From positions 1-50,871 of the forward strand of contig JASBZA010000012.1 of NCBI GenBank assembly GCA_029983685.1: a stretch of 50,871 bases of DNA. Reading direction: 5' to 3'. The notes under the pieces are model-generated. The model was not told where the DNA came from. It saw nothing but the letters and a program-made list of their open reading frames with translations, and did no database searches. This stretch comes from Oscillospiraceae bacterium (GTDB taxonomy: Bacteria > Bacillota > Clostridia > Saccharofermentanales > Fastidiosipilaceae). How positions within the stretch are numbered: the first letter of the stretch is position 1; the number at the start of each line of letters is the position of its first letter. Positions 6,101-15,639 of this stretch are shown here, piece by piece. The position numbers and the translations under genes were made by a program.

Positions 6101-8680
6101 TTGTCTGAAACTTCCCCCAAAAACCCACAAAGTCTGGCCGTCGGTGTCCGCGATCTCATCCAAGCCCTCTACCGCAAAGGCGGCCTGTCCTCACTTCAGT
6201 ACAGTGAACTGACTGCCAGGCAGGGCACCCGGACCCACCAGGCCTTCTTTAATCTCCTGGATACCCAATACCTGCAATTCCGGGTCGAGCGGGAATTAAC
6301 TTTATCTTATAACTGGTCCAATCCCGATCCGGAAGATGATTTTATAAAGTCCATCACCGTCCGCGGCCGGGCCGACATCCTTCTGACGCCCCAAGAGGAC
6401 AGCAGGGCCGTCAGTTTACATGATTTCGGCGAAAAACTAGAAGAGCCTCTTATCATGGAGGTGAAGACGGTGGCCTCCGCCCTGGACCTCCTCCCTGAAG
6501 ATGGTGAAATCATGCACTGGTACCAGGCCAGGATGTACACCTATCTTTACTATAAAACTCGAGATAATTCTCCCCCGGAAAAAGTGACTTACGCTTTGGC
6601 CTATGTATCAGCCGAAACGCTGGAAGCCAGGTACTACAAGAAAGAAGAATCTTTCCGGGATCTGGAAAAATGGTTTGATCAAAGCCTCCGAGACTATCTG
6701 AAACTCGCCAGATCCATTCGATTCTGGTGGGACAAACGAAACCGTTCCATTGATGCTCTAAGCTTCCCCTATCCCAACCTCAGAGCCGGCCAAAGATCCT
6801 TCATCGAGCACGCCTACAAAGCCATCGAAGAAATCACGCCTTTTTTAGCCCAGGCTCCGACCGGCATCGGCAAAACCATGTCCGCACTTTATCCTGCCAT
6901 AAAGCAGCTGCGCTACGGCCATTTCGACCACATATTTTATCTGACGGCCAAAAGATCGACCCGACTGGTTGCCGAAAATGCTTTGGAGGACTTAAGAAAG
7001 CACAGCCATTTGGCCCTGAAGCAAATCACACTTAGGGCTAAAGAACAGATGTGCCTAAGGCCCGATCTTTATTGTGACACCGCCCTTTGCCCCTATGCCA
7101 GCAAATATTACGACAACCTGCCTCGGGCCCTTAACGCCCTAGGCCCCTTGGAAGTTTTTCATCCCGAGACTCTCCTTAAAGCCGGCGAACAATATAAGCT
7201 TTGCCCCTTCGAACTCAGCCTAGACCTGGCCTTATACTGTGATCTCATCATCGGTGACTATAATCATGCCTTTGATCCCAGAATCCAATTGGAGCGTTTT
7301 TTTGGCCAAGGCAGCGGCTCTCAGATCCTCTTGGTAGACGAGGCCCACAACCTGGTCGACCGGGCACGTGACATGTATTCGGCCACCTTAGAAACCCAGG
7401 CCTTTCAAACCTTATTAGATATTCTGCCCGAATCCGACAGGTTCCACCGAGAACCGATTCAGGCCATTTTAAACTACTTGAACGACTTATCCCGAAGCAT
7501 GAATCCCTCCGCCACGCCCGGCGAAGACAACTCGTCTCCGGGTGACCTATCGGGCGAGAAAACCGGATCCTACTGGCTCGAATTGGAAAACAACAAGTCT
7601 ATGCGCCTGGTCCAAGACCGAAACTTCCTGGCCACTACCGCTCCGCCCAAGGTCCTATCGGGCCTTCTTTTGAACTGGCTCAGGGAATCTCGGGATCTTT
7701 TTGACCTGATTGAAGACCCCAAGGCCAGACGACGTTTGGTCGAAATCATCGGCCAGGCCAAATTTTTCACCCGAATCATTGAAGACCTCTGGTCCGGGTC
7801 CTATGTGGCCTGTGTCCGTCAGGGGCCGACCGGCTTGGCCATCCGCCTTATTTGTTTAGATATTTCGGACAAGATTTCCAAAACCTACATGAACAAGCAT
7901 GCTTCGGTTTTCTTTTCAGCGACGCTGGAGCCCATCTCCTATTTTGCCGGAAATTTCTGCGGCAAAAGCCGGGATAACCGGCCCGACACGCTGAGCCTGC
8001 CCTCGCCTTTTCCTCCCGAAAATTTGGAGGTCTATATCTGTCCTTTTATTGAAACAACCTATAGAGAAAGGCGCCGGACATCGCCTGATTTGGCCAAAGC
8101 TTTGGCCCTGGCTATCCTCTTAAAAAAAGGGCAACAATTAATCTTCTTCCCATCTTTTGCCTATATGAACCAGGTCCTGCCGCTCTTACAAAAAATGCTT
8201 TCGGGCCAAAATATTGAGTGGCAGATTCAAAAAAGTGCCATGACTTCTTACGAACGAAAAGCTTTTCTGGAAGCTTTCGATAAGCCATCCGAGGGCAAGA
8301 CCCTCATCGGCTTGGCCGTCTTAGGCGGTGTTTTTTCGGAAGGCATTGATCTCGTAGGCGAAAAATTAACCGGCGTCAGTATTGTGGGGGTCGGTACGCC
8401 TCAGATAAGTCCCGAACGTAACATCATGGCTCAATACTATGATCAGGAATATCGGGCGGGTTTTGCCTACGCCTACCAGTATCCCGGCATGAACAAGGTC
8501 CTCCAGGCCGCCGGCCGCCTTATAAGGTCCGAAGAAGATAAGGGTTTCTTACTCTTATTTGATGCCCGCTACAGCCGGCCTAATTACAGGCAGCTCTTGC
8601 CGGAGGAATGGATGACGGAAGAAGTCCGTAATTTAAAAGAATTAAAGGATTATCTAAGCCCACCACCCCCTGCCGAATAA
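6101..8680 (+). CDS. XPD/DinG-type Fe-S DNA helicase with N-terminal PD-(D/E)XK-like nuclease domain
   Basis: 859 aa, TTG start after GAGGAG. Helicase motifs: Walker A QAPTGIGKT (about 255), DEAH box LLVDEAHNLVD (about 411) and motif VI QAAGRLIRS (about 800). Four cysteines between about 315 and 365 (MCLRPDLYCDTALC and LCPF) fit the Fe-S cluster of the XPD/DinG family. Residues about 85-150 show GRADILL, then MEVKT, then HWYQARMYTYLY. This is a D...ExK...QxxxY order, as in Cas4/AddB-type nucleases. The protein therefore probably combines 5'-3' unwinding with DNA cleavage in repair. It ends two bases from the convergent recO. Confidence 0.85.
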   Translation: MSETSPKNPQSLAVGVRDLIQALYRKGGLSSLQYSELTARQGTRTHQAFFNLLDTQYLQFRVERELTLSYNWSNPDPEDDFIKSITVRGRADILLTPQEDSRAVSLHDFGEKLEEPLIMEVKTVASALDLLPEDGEIMHWYQARMYTYLYYKTRDNSPPEKVTYALAYVSAETLEARYYKKEESFRDLEKWFDQSLRDYLKLARSIRFWWDKRNRSIDALSFPYPNLRAGQRSFIEHAYKAIEEITPFLAQAPTGIGKTMSALYPAIKQLRYGHFDHIFYLTAKRSTRLVAENALEDLRKHSHLALKQITLRAKEQMCLRPDLYCDTALCPYASKYYDNLPRALNALGPLEVFHPETLLKAGEQYKLCPFELSLDLALYCDLIIGDYNHAFDPRIQLERFFGQGSGSQILLVDEAHNLVDRARDMYSATLETQAFQTLLDILPESDRFHREPIQAILNYLNDLSRSMNPSATPGEDNSSPGDLSGEKTGSYWLELENNKSMRLVQDRNFLATTAPPKVLSGLLLNWLRESRDLFDLIEDPKARRRLVEIIGQAKFFTRIIEDLWSGSYVACVRQGPTGLAIRLICLDISDKISKTYMNKHASVFFSATLEPISYFAGNFCGKSRDNRPDTLSLPSPFPPENLEVYICPFIETTYRERRRTSPDLAKALALAILLKKGQQLIFFPSFAYMNQVLPLLQKMLSGQNIEWQIQKSAMTSYERKAFLEAFDKPSEGKTLIGLAVLGGVFSEGIDLVGEKLTGVSIVGVGTPQISPERNIMAQYYDQEYRAGFAYAYQYPGMNKVLQAAGRLIRSEEDKGFLLLFDARYSRPNYRQLLPEEWMTEEVRNLKELKDYLSPPPPAE

Positions 8681-8682
8681 AA

Positions 8683-9450
8683 TCAAAAACCGAAATCTCG
8701 GAAGGTCTCGAATTTATCGTAACTTTTATCCAAGCGAACTTCCAAATAATGGCGGATGAAAAATCCGAATTCGGCAATCAAATCATCCTTACCTTCTACC
8801 ACGAAAAGCTTATCTACCGGGCTTTGCTCCACATAACTTAAGACTCGATAGAGGTCATAAGAAATGGGCCCTATGTCGGACCTGTAATGCTCTTGTCCTT
8901 TTTTAGCATCACGGTCACACAAAATAGATCCGTAGTTGTAATCAAAATAAAGGGGCTCAACAGGCGACGGACTTTTGCCACAAGCGGCACATCCTATCAG
9001 CCTAGGCTGATAGCCCGCTTCATCAATAATCTTCATCTGGCTTAAATAAGTCAGCCACAATGGGTCCTTCTTTCCCTGGTCTACGGCATAACAATAGCGG
9101 ATAAAAAGCGGGTAAAAAAGCTCGGCTTCGTCGGGCTCATGGGTCTGGTCAATAAGCATTTCCGCAATCTGTGAGGCAGCTGTCAAGGTAAAGAGGTCTT
9201 CTCTTAAGGTCTGAAAGGCATAGACCACGTCTACATCATCCAGGCTGTAACGCCCCTTATTCTCGAAGAGGATAAAATCACCAAAGGAAAACAGCTGGCA
9301 TTTAGGCCAGAGCTTACTGGTACGAGTCCTGAGCCTCTTGGCGTAAACTTCCACCAGGCCCAACTCACCGGTCAAGAGAGTCAGATAGGCATCGGAGTCT
9401 TTGACCTTAACCAGGCGGAGCAAAATTCCCCGTACTTTAACATGGGCCAT
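8683..9450 (-). CDS. recO: DNA repair protein RecO
   Basis: 255 aa. The N-terminal OB fold (about 1-80) begins VKVRGILLRLVKVKDSDAYLT, a typical RecO opening. The C-terminal region contains CAACGKS (about 149) and a single further cysteine in SILCDRD, so the zinc-binding set is only partly conserved. RecO loads RecA with RecR in gap repair. It directly follows ybeY-era with no gap, the usual Firmicute order, and is the last gene of the phoH-pgpH-ybeY/era-recO transcript. Confidence 0.93.
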   Translation of the reverse strand: MAHVKVRGILLRLVKVKDSDAYLTLLTGELGLVEVYAKRLRTRTSKLWPKCQLFSFGDFILFENKGRYSLDDVDVVYAFQTLREDLFTLTAASQIAEMLIDQTHEPDEAELFYPLFIRYCYAVDQGKKDPLWLTYLSQMKIIDEAGYQPRLIGCAACGKSPSPVEPLYFDYNYGSILCDRDAKKGQEHYRSDIGPISYDLYRVLSYVEQSPVDKLFVVEGKDDLIAEFGFFIRHYLEVRLDKSYDKFETFRDFGF

Positions 9451-10923
9451 TTATTGGATACCGGGCCCCGACAAGTCTTGAGCTTGCTGATAGCCCAATT
9501 CTTTTAAGATATTTTCCCGGTTCTGCCAGTCGGAACGGACTTTGACATGCAAGTCTAAATAGACCTTACAATCCAGCATCTCCTCAATCTTAATCCTGGC
9601 CGAGGCCCCGATACGCTTCAGCATCTGACCGCCCTTGCCGATAATAATACCCTTGTGAGACTCTTTGTCGACAATAATGGATGCACCGATCACAACCAAG
9701 TTGCGGTTGCCGTCTTCGTCTTGTTTTTCCTCGAAGGAGTCAATTACGACCGCCGCATGGTGGGGGACTTCCTGGTGGGTATAGTGAAGGACCTGCTCCC
9801 TGATAAATTCCGTGGCCAAAGACCGTTCAGTCTGGTCCGTATAAGCATCTTCGCTGTAGTAGCGCGGACCATAAGACAGGTATTCTCTGATTTTTTCTAA
9901 GAGCAGGTCAATATTATCCCGGGTCATGGAAGAAATAGGGATAATGTCTTTAAACGGATAGAAGGCACTGTACTTGGCCATAACCGGCAGGAGCTTTTCT
10001 TTTTCGATTTTATCGGTCTTAGTCAAAAGCAAGAGCACGGGGATGTCGTTTTCTTCTGCCTTCCGGCAGCATACCTCTTCGACTTCCGTAATCTTATTCT
10101 TCTCCGGATCTACCAGAAGTAAAACCACGTCGGCACCTTCGACCGCCTGCCATGCCGAATCCACCATGAAACGGTCCAGCTTATTCTTGGACCGGTGTAT
10201 ACCCGGTGTATCGACAAAAATAATTTGGCTTTGGCCGTCGTCCAAAACCGTTCGGATATTGTTGCGGGTGGTTTGAGCCTTTCTGGAGGTAATGGCCAGT
10301 TCGCTTCCCATGAGGCAGTTAAGGAGAGTGGACTTGCCGGCATTGGGTCTTCCTACAATGGAAACAAAACCGCTTTTAATCCGGGCTTGGCCTAATCCTT
10401 CTAGGATTTTTTCCTGGAGGTCAAACATTTCTTTTTCCTCTTCTTCACTCCTGGTATGGTCATAACCTATTAAGTGCAAGGCACCGTGACAGGCCAAAAA
10501 GTCCAGCTCCCGGTCGATGCCGTGGCCGTATTCCTCCGCCTGTTCCAGAGCGCGGGGAAGGCAAATCACAATATCTCCCAAAGGTAGATAGAAAGCCTTG
10601 TCTGATGTGTCCGGTGCCGGATAGGCATCCACGGGACTTATGTCGCCTAAAAACTTAGCTCGGTCCATTTCCAGCTGAGGGAAACTTAAGACATCGGTCA
10701 CCTGGTCCAGGTCCCTGTTTTCTAAGTTTAAAGCTTTAATCTCTTCCGCATCCACCAAGCTTAGAGACAAATCGGGCTCATAGTCCTCGGGAAAATCGAC
10801 CAGATTTAAGACAGCCTGAACGGCCTCCTTCATAAGTCTGCCATAGCTTTCAAGTGTCGTAGCATTTAAGTTCAAGGCCTCAAGGGCTGTTTCGGGAATC
10901 TCATTTTGATACTGGATTGGCAT
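9451..10923 (-). CDS. Fused YbeY endoribonuclease - Era GTPase
   Basis: 490 aa in one frame. Residues 1 to about 178 are YbeY: NRDLDQVTDVLSFP with Arg70 and the metal site HGALHLIGYDH (His146, His150, His156). Residues about 184-490 are Era: G1 GRPNAGKS (191-198), DTPG (about 235), LLTKTD (about 301), and a C-terminal KH domain with GIIIGKGGQMLKRIG. Both halves keep their key residues. In many Firmicutes ybeY and era are separate, often with dgkA and cdd between them; here those genes are missing and the two are fused. Both act on 16S rRNA maturation and 30S assembly, so fusion makes functional sense. The start overlaps the end of pgpH by 23 bases. Confidence 0.93.
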   Translation of the reverse strand: MPIQYQNEIPETALEALNLNATTLESYGRLMKEAVQAVLNLVDFPEDYEPDLSLSLVDAEEIKALNLENRDLDQVTDVLSFPQLEMDRAKFLGDISPVDAYPAPDTSDKAFYLPLGDIVICLPRALEQAEEYGHGIDRELDFLACHGALHLIGYDHTRSEEEEKEMFDLQEKILEGLGQARIKSGFVSIVGRPNAGKSTLLNCLMGSELAITSRKAQTTRNNIRTVLDDGQSQIIFVDTPGIHRSKNKLDRFMVDSAWQAVEGADVVLLLVDPEKNKITEVEEVCCRKAEENDIPVLLLLTKTDKIEKEKLLPVMAKYSAFYPFKDIIPISSMTRDNIDLLLEKIREYLSYGPRYYSEDAYTDQTERSLATEFIREQVLHYTHQEVPHHAAVVIDSFEEKQDEDGNRNLVVIGASIIVDKESHKGIIIGKGGQMLKRIGASARIKIEEMLDCKVYLDLHVKVRSDWQNRENILKELGYQQAQDLSGPGIQ

Positions 10924-13018
10924 CGGGGTATTTTATCCTTTCGTGAAATTGGCCGGCATAGACTTGGAGGAAGGCTTGAATGATGTCCTCCACATCCTGG
11001 AAAGACAGGCCGGACTCGACCAGCTGGTCTTGGTCGATTTTGCCTCTGACTAATTTTCTGATAAGTTTCTCAGCATCGTCTACATGGGTAAAGCCGGAAG
11101 ACTTCATGGCCGCCTCGACCGTATCCGCCAACATGAAAATACCCGTTTCCTTGCTGTTGGGTTTCTTGCCCGGATAGGTGAAGTCCTTGGGGTCCGGCGG
11201 GGGCAAGCCTTTGGCCTCGGCCTCTTTACCGGCCTGGACATAGAAATATTGGAGCACGGTGGTCCCGTGGTGGGTCAGCATAAAATCGGTAATCTCCTGG
11301 GGCAGACGATAGCGCTTAGCCAGTTCTTCGCCCGCACTGACATGGCGCATGATGGCCCGGACGCTCTCTTCGGTCGTCAGCAAAGTGTGCGGATTAAAAC
11401 CGGCCTGATTTTCCGTATACATCTGCGGATTCCAGGTCTTCCCCACATCGTGATAATAGGCCCCGACACGAACCAAAAGGGCATCGGCTCCGATTTTCTC
11501 CGCTGCCGTTTCGGCCAAATTAGCAATCATCATAGAGTGCTGGTGGGTCCCCGGCGCCTCCAAGAAAAGTTTTCTTAGAAGTGGCTGACTGGGTTCGGAC
11601 AAACGAATAAGCTTGGTCGGCGACACCTGGCTTAAAACCACTTCATAGAAGGGCGACAGGCCTACCGCCAAGAGGGCCGACAAGGCGCCTCCGACTGTCG
11701 AATAGATCAGTGAATCGACCAGCATCTCCGTAGGCTCTTGCAGCATGGTGGAATAAAGCAAGCTGGCCAAAGAATGAGCCAGGGTCGTACTTAACATGAT
11801 AATCAGATAGTCTCGTTTCTTAGACTGGCTGGCCGCTACCAAGGCCGATGTCCAGGTGGCCAAAATCATCACGAACAAGAACTTGGGATCCAGGCCGGAC
11901 AAAGGGTATAGAAGTAAGGTTAAAAGGACCGTAAACAGAAGCGAGGTCCTAAGGCCGTAGTAGGTGCTGATAATAATGGCCACAAAACTAAGAGGAATCA
12001 GCAGGGGATGGATGGTCCGGATATAAGCCGCCGCCAAAACGACGATGACGATGGTCATCAAGATAATCAGCCAATCTTTTTCCTTACGCAGTTGCTTTTT
12101 CTCGTACTGGGTAAAGTACAGGTAGACCAATAAAAGTGCAAAGATATAAAGCCCTACAATAGGTAATAGCATGGACCAGTTCACAGAACCGGTGCGGATT
12201 AGGTCGGACTCGACCAACAAATCATACTGGGTCTGATTAATGGTCTCACCGGACTTCACCAGAACGGTTCCGGTGGGGATTCGGGTCGGGTTGGCCCATA
12301 CTTGCTGGATGGCGGTTTCTTTGGCCGCCCGAGACGCTTCCCGGTCAGGCAACATATTGGGCTCTAAGAAGGCTCTTAAGATAGAGGCAATGGAACCTAA
12401 TTCCTGCCTGTAGAGCTTATTGGTCTGGACCAGTTCGTTAACCTTGGTCGAAATATTTACCACCAAGCCATACGAATCCTGCTCATCGGCCATAAGTGAC
12501 CGGCCCATATCGAGCGAACGTTCTTTTACCAATTGATAGATATTATCGTGAAGACCGATGATGTTCAGCACATCGGTGTAGTTCATCTCGATGCCGTAGC
12601 GGTTACGTACCTCGTCTACGACCTGGCCGGCTGCCTGATCGATACTCTGCCTGGCCCGCTCCCCCTCGGGAACCGGTGATGGGCTGGCCTGGTCCGTATT
12701 AGGCAAGGGCTTAATGCGCTCTCTGGCCATGTCCAGCTGGTCAAAGAAAAACTCCAAGCGTTCGATAGAAGCTTGGGACACCTCATCGGACCTCAGGAAA
12801 ACTTCCGGGACCTGATTGGCCTGCTCAACGGCCCTTTGCTCGGTCTTAACCTTGTCCACCAAAAGTCTGGTGGACACAATATCTTCCGGCGCCTTATCGC
12901 CTACCGCCAAGCTGTAGGCATTAGGCAAGGCAGACTGGTACAAGAGCAAAATAATCAGGCCCGAAAAAGCCAGGGCAAGAATGCCATAAATAATACTTTT
13001 TACACTTATCTTGTTCAC
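10901..13018 (-). CDS. pgpH: PgpH-type cyclic di-AMP phosphodiesterase (7TMR-HD)
   Basis: 705 aa. One N-terminal membrane segment (about 10-32), an extracytoplasmic 7TMR-HDED domain (about 35-285), a block of seven membrane segments (about 290-470) and a cytoplasmic HD domain (about 485-690). The HD metal site is visible in HQHSMM (about 492) and YYHDVGK (about 522), with HVSAGEE and LTHHGT further on. The family degrades cyclic di-AMP. It overlaps phoH by the four bases ATGA and ybeY-era by 23 bases, so translation is coupled along the operon. Confidence 0.92.
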   Translation of the reverse strand: MNKISVKSIIYGILALAFSGLIILLLYQSALPNAYSLAVGDKAPEDIVSTRLLVDKVKTEQRAVEQANQVPEVFLRSDEVSQASIERLEFFFDQLDMARERIKPLPNTDQASPSPVPEGERARQSIDQAAGQVVDEVRNRYGIEMNYTDVLNIIGLHDNIYQLVKERSLDMGRSLMADEQDSYGLVVNISTKVNELVQTNKLYRQELGSIASILRAFLEPNMLPDREASRAAKETAIQQVWANPTRIPTGTVLVKSGETINQTQYDLLVESDLIRTGSVNWSMLLPIVGLYIFALLLVYLYFTQYEKKQLRKEKDWLIILMTIVIVVLAAAYIRTIHPLLIPLSFVAIIISTYYGLRTSLLFTVLLTLLLYPLSGLDPKFLFVMILATWTSALVAASQSKKRDYLIIMLSTTLAHSLASLLYSTMLQEPTEMLVDSLIYSTVGGALSALLAVGLSPFYEVVLSQVSPTKLIRLSEPSQPLLRKLFLEAPGTHQHSMMIANLAETAAEKIGADALLVRVGAYYHDVGKTWNPQMYTENQAGFNPHTLLTTEESVRAIMRHVSAGEELAKRYRLPQEITDFMLTHHGTTVLQYFYVQAGKEAEAKGLPPPDPKDFTYPGKKPNSKETGIFMLADTVEAAMKSSGFTHVDDAEKLIRKLVRGKIDQDQLVESGLSFQDVEDIIQAFLQVYAGQFHERIKYPDANPVSK

Positions 13019-13983
13019 TTATCCCTACTGTGGTCCTGCAAGGACCGGTCATATGCCTTAATGATTCTGGAAACAATTGGGTTTCTCACAATGTCCTTAC
13101 CGCTCAAGCGGGCAAAGTCCAAACCCTCTACTCTCTTCAAGACCCGGGTTGCATGGACCAAACCGGATTGCTGGTCGCGCGGAAGGTCAATCTGTGTCAC
13201 GTCACCTGTCACGACGACCTTGGAATCAAAACCGATGCGGGTCAAAAACATCTTCATCTGTTCAATAGTCGTATTCTGAGCTTCGTCCAGGATGATGAAG
13301 GCATTATCCAAGGTCCGCCCTCTCATATAGGCCAAAGGCGACACCTCGATTAAGCCTTTCTCCATATTCTTCAAATACTGGTCGGCTCCCATCAAGTCTT
13401 GCAAGGCATCATAGAGAGGCCTCATATAAGGATCCACCTTAGTTTGCAGGTCACCGGGCAAAAAGCCCAAGCGTTCGCCTGCTTCGACCGCCGGCCTGGT
13501 CAGGATAATTCGGTCTACTTCGTGCCTTCTAAAAGCCTGGACCGCCATGGCCACAGCCAAATAAGTCTTACCGGTACCGGCAGGCCCAATAGCAAAAGTG
13601 ACCGTGTTCTTCTTTATCTTATCCACATAATCGGACTGACCCTGGGTCTTGGACATAATAGGCTTGCCCTTATAATTCAGGCAAATCCAGCTGGGGTGGT
13701 AGCCCTCGAATTCGGCTCGAGCCCCCTCATAGGCAGCTTGGGTCAGGTATTGAGAAAGTTGCTGAGAAATAGGCACACCGTCCTGACCCAGGCGAAGGAG
13801 CTTGTGGAGTATCTCCTCTACTTTACGGACGGTCGCTTCGTCTCGGCCTCGGACCGAGATACCTGCCATATCCGGCTCTATCTGAACATCGAAAAGTTCC
13901 TCTATGGTCTTGGCATTGGCATTGGCTGCTCCCAAAACCTCGCGGATGCTATCGCTGTCTTCAATTCGCACTATAGATTCCAA
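13015..13983 (-). CDS. phoH: PhoH-family ATPase
   Basis: 322 aa. Contains Walker A GPAGTGKT (about 132) and the DEAQN Walker B (about 232), in the standard PhoH-like arrangement, with a small N-terminal domain typical of PhoH/YbeZ proteins. YbeZ-like PhoH proteins act with YbeY in RNA metabolism, consistent with the neighbour. Two TTG codons (13986 and 13983) stand after AGGAGG; the second has the better spacing of six bases, so I start there. No ATG is available, suggesting deliberately modest translation. Confidence 0.92.
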   Translation of the reverse strand: MESIVRIEDSDSIREVLGAANANAKTIEELFDVQIEPDMAGISVRGRDEATVRKVEEILHKLLRLGQDGVPISQQLSQYLTQAAYEGARAEFEGYHPSWICLNYKGKPIMSKTQGQSDYVDKIKKNTVTFAIGPAGTGKTYLAVAMAVQAFRRHEVDRIILTRPAVEAGERLGFLPGDLQTKVDPYMRPLYDALQDLMGADQYLKNMEKGLIEVSPLAYMRGRTLDNAFIILDEAQNTTIEQMKMFLTRIGFDSKVVVTGDVTQIDLPRDQQSGLVHATRVLKRVEGLDFARLSGKDIVRNPIVSRIIKAYDRSLQDHSRDK

Positions 13984-14018
13984 CAAAGACCTCCTAAAAG
14001 TCCTAAAGATTTAGGGAA

Positions 14019-14027
14019 ATTATAGCA
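14019..14027 (-). promoter_or_regulatory. Extended -10 promoter for the phoH-pgpH-ybeY/era-recO operon
   Basis: Minus strand TGCTATAAT (14027 to 14019) is an extended -10 with full TATAAT. The -35 is poor, as often with extended -10 promoters. Transcription would start near 14012, followed by a CCTAAA/TTTAGG hairpin and the phoH ribosome binding site. Confidence 0.55.
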
Positions 14028-14029
14028 TA

Positions 14030-14788
14030 TTAGGGCGTGGGCACAGGTTCCAAGAGTTGCTGACGGAAGGCGGGACTGTCTTTGGCCAAAGCGGGAATTT
14101 CCACTTCTTCGGGGAAGGAAAAACTGACCATGCAACCGGCCTGTTTGAGATGGTCCCAGATGGGCGTATGAAAGTCTACAAAGTCTTTAAGCTTCCGCTC
14201 CTCGCCTATAACTCTTATTTCGTAATGGCTGTCCGATGTAATACCCGTCCCGTTCATGATGATGTTCGGATGGGTGTCCGAACCGGTATTGGCAATATCC
14301 GTCGTTGCGACCACTCTTTGGTCGTTAATCGAAATAGCATTGGCACCGGCTCCGTTCAGAGCATTCTTAATAACCAAAAGATTGGAAGCCGAAATATTGG
14401 CACCGGGTTGGGTCAAGTTAATATCAATAATAAGGCCCGGCCCCTTAACGGGCGTAAGGCCCGCAAACACCGACAGGCTCTCCGTCTGCTGGCGATAGAA
14501 ATTAATCTGGGCGTTATCGTCGTTACCCAGGCGCACCAGTTCCTCCAAGTTGGCATTGAGACTGGCATTTCTGGCTCGAAGTTCATTGTTGGCTACCGAA
14601 AGACTTCTCACCTGCTCTTGCAAACTTTCCACACTGTCGTTTCCCAGAAGGTTCAGACTCTTCAGATCCGCCACATTTTTCATCTGTAAGGCCAAAAGCA
14701 GCCCCAAGATAAAGCACAAAAGGAGGCTTATGGCTTTGCCGGCCTTGCGGCGCCAGGAGTTTTTACGTCTCATTTTAGGCTTCTTCAT
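14030..14788 (-). CDS. DUF881 family protein
   Basis: 252 aa. Basic N-terminus, one membrane segment (about 17-36), a coiled coil (about 50-100) and the DUF881 domain (about 105-235) with ITPVKGPGL-like and NALNGAGANAISINDQRV signatures. DUF881 proteins (YlxW/YlxX relatives) often neighbour division and housekeeping genes; biochemical function unknown. It follows the other DUF881 gene with a 5-bp gap; the pair probably arose by duplication. Confidence 0.85.
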   Translation of the reverse strand: MKKPKMRRKNSWRRKAGKAISLLLCFILGLLLALQMKNVADLKSLNLLGNDSVESLQEQVRSLSVANNELRARNASLNANLEELVRLGNDDNAQINFYRQQTESLSVFAGLTPVKGPGLIIDINLTQPGANISASNLLVIKNALNGAGANAISINDQRVVATTDIANTGSDTHPNIIMNGTGITSDSHYEIRVIGEERKLKDFVDFHTPIWDHLKQAGCMVSFSFPEEVEIPALAKDSPAFRQQLLEPVPTP

Positions 14789-14793
14789 CGCTT

Positions 14794-15639
14794 CTAACCT
14801 CCTAATCGCTTCACTTGCTCTTCTACATAAATCAAGTCGTCTTGGGGTTCTATCTTAATATTTTCCACATACTCTATCGTCACGCGTAATCCGCGCGAAA
14901 CCATGGCTTGGTAGGTTCTGCTGTTTAATAAATTTTGGGCCAAAGCCTCGGCATCATCTATTCCCGCTTCAATCACAAAGGGAGTCGCATGATAGACTCG
15001 GTTGACCAGAATAGACGAACCTACACAAAGAAGAGGGCTGGTGGGTGCCAAGCGTTCACCGTTTACCTGGATAGCCAAGGCTTCGTGAGCCTTTAGAAAG
15101 TCTACATAATAGTGTACATCGGCATCGTGGACAATTTCGGTTACCAGCGTATTCTTGTCATAACGGATACCTTCTTTATCCTGCAAACTCACTCGAATCC
15201 CCGGACCCTCATAGGTCCAAAAACCTGCCTGATAGGAGACATCACGATAAGCTTGTAAGAGGGCCTGATTCTCTTCGGTCGATAGGTCCAGCAAGGACAA
15301 ATTCTCTTCTCTGGCCTCATTAATGGCCGATGCCAGTCGGAGATTATCGTCTCTAAGTCTGGCGTTTTCATCTCGTAGCTTATCTTTTTCTTCCGTTAGA
15401 CGGTTAATCTCTTCTTGAGGTATCTGGGTCAGGCGATGGCGGGGTGACAAACGTTGCTGGGCTGTAAAAACGGTCAAGCCTAAAATAAGGACCAGGATAA
15501 GTCCGGTCAAAGCCAGACTCCACTTATCCTTAGAAGGCAATACCGTTGTCTCTTCGGGAAGAGGCCGGTCCTCCCCCAGGAGGCCTTCACCTATTCTGTA
15601 AGACAGCTTTCTTCTGAACTTAAGAAATTTAGCCTTCAT
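14794..15639 (-). CDS. DUF881 family protein, second copy
   Basis: 281 aa from ATG 15639 (MKAKFLKFRRKL). The frame is open to 15720, but that part lies inside the end of the pseudouridine synthase gene and has no ribosome binding site. The chosen ATG overlaps the last codons of that gene, giving coupled translation. One membrane segment (about 44-64), a coiled coil (about 75-125) and a DUF881 domain (GPGIRVSLQDKEGI, HYYVDFLKAHEALAIQVNGERL). Function unknown. Confidence 0.8.
   Translation of the reverse strand: MKAKFLKFRRKLSYRIGEGLLGEDRPLPEETTVLPSKDKWSLALTGLILVLILGLTVFTAQQRLSPRHRLTQIPQEEINRLTEEKDKLRDENARLRDDNLRLASAINEAREENLSLLDLSTEENQALLQAYRDVSYQAGFWTYEGPGIRVSLQDKEGIRYDKNTLVTEIVHDADVHYYVDFLKAHEALAIQVNGERLAPTSPLLCVGSSILVNRVYHATPFVIEAGIDDAEALAQNLLNSRTYQAMVSRGLRVTIEYVENIKIEPQDDLIYVEEQVKRLGG

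Noticed and set aside
11084..11578. 164-aa plus-strand frame opposite pgpH
   Set aside because: Shadow frame of the conserved HD domain region; no family resemblance and no ribosome binding site.
13399..14025. 208-aa plus-strand open frame opposite phoH
   Set aside because: It is antisense to a clearly conserved PhoH gene, has no ribosome binding site and reads like a shadow of the minus-strand codons. Similar long plus-strand frames opposite rluD, rny, larC, pepA and the sulfatase were left out for the same reason.
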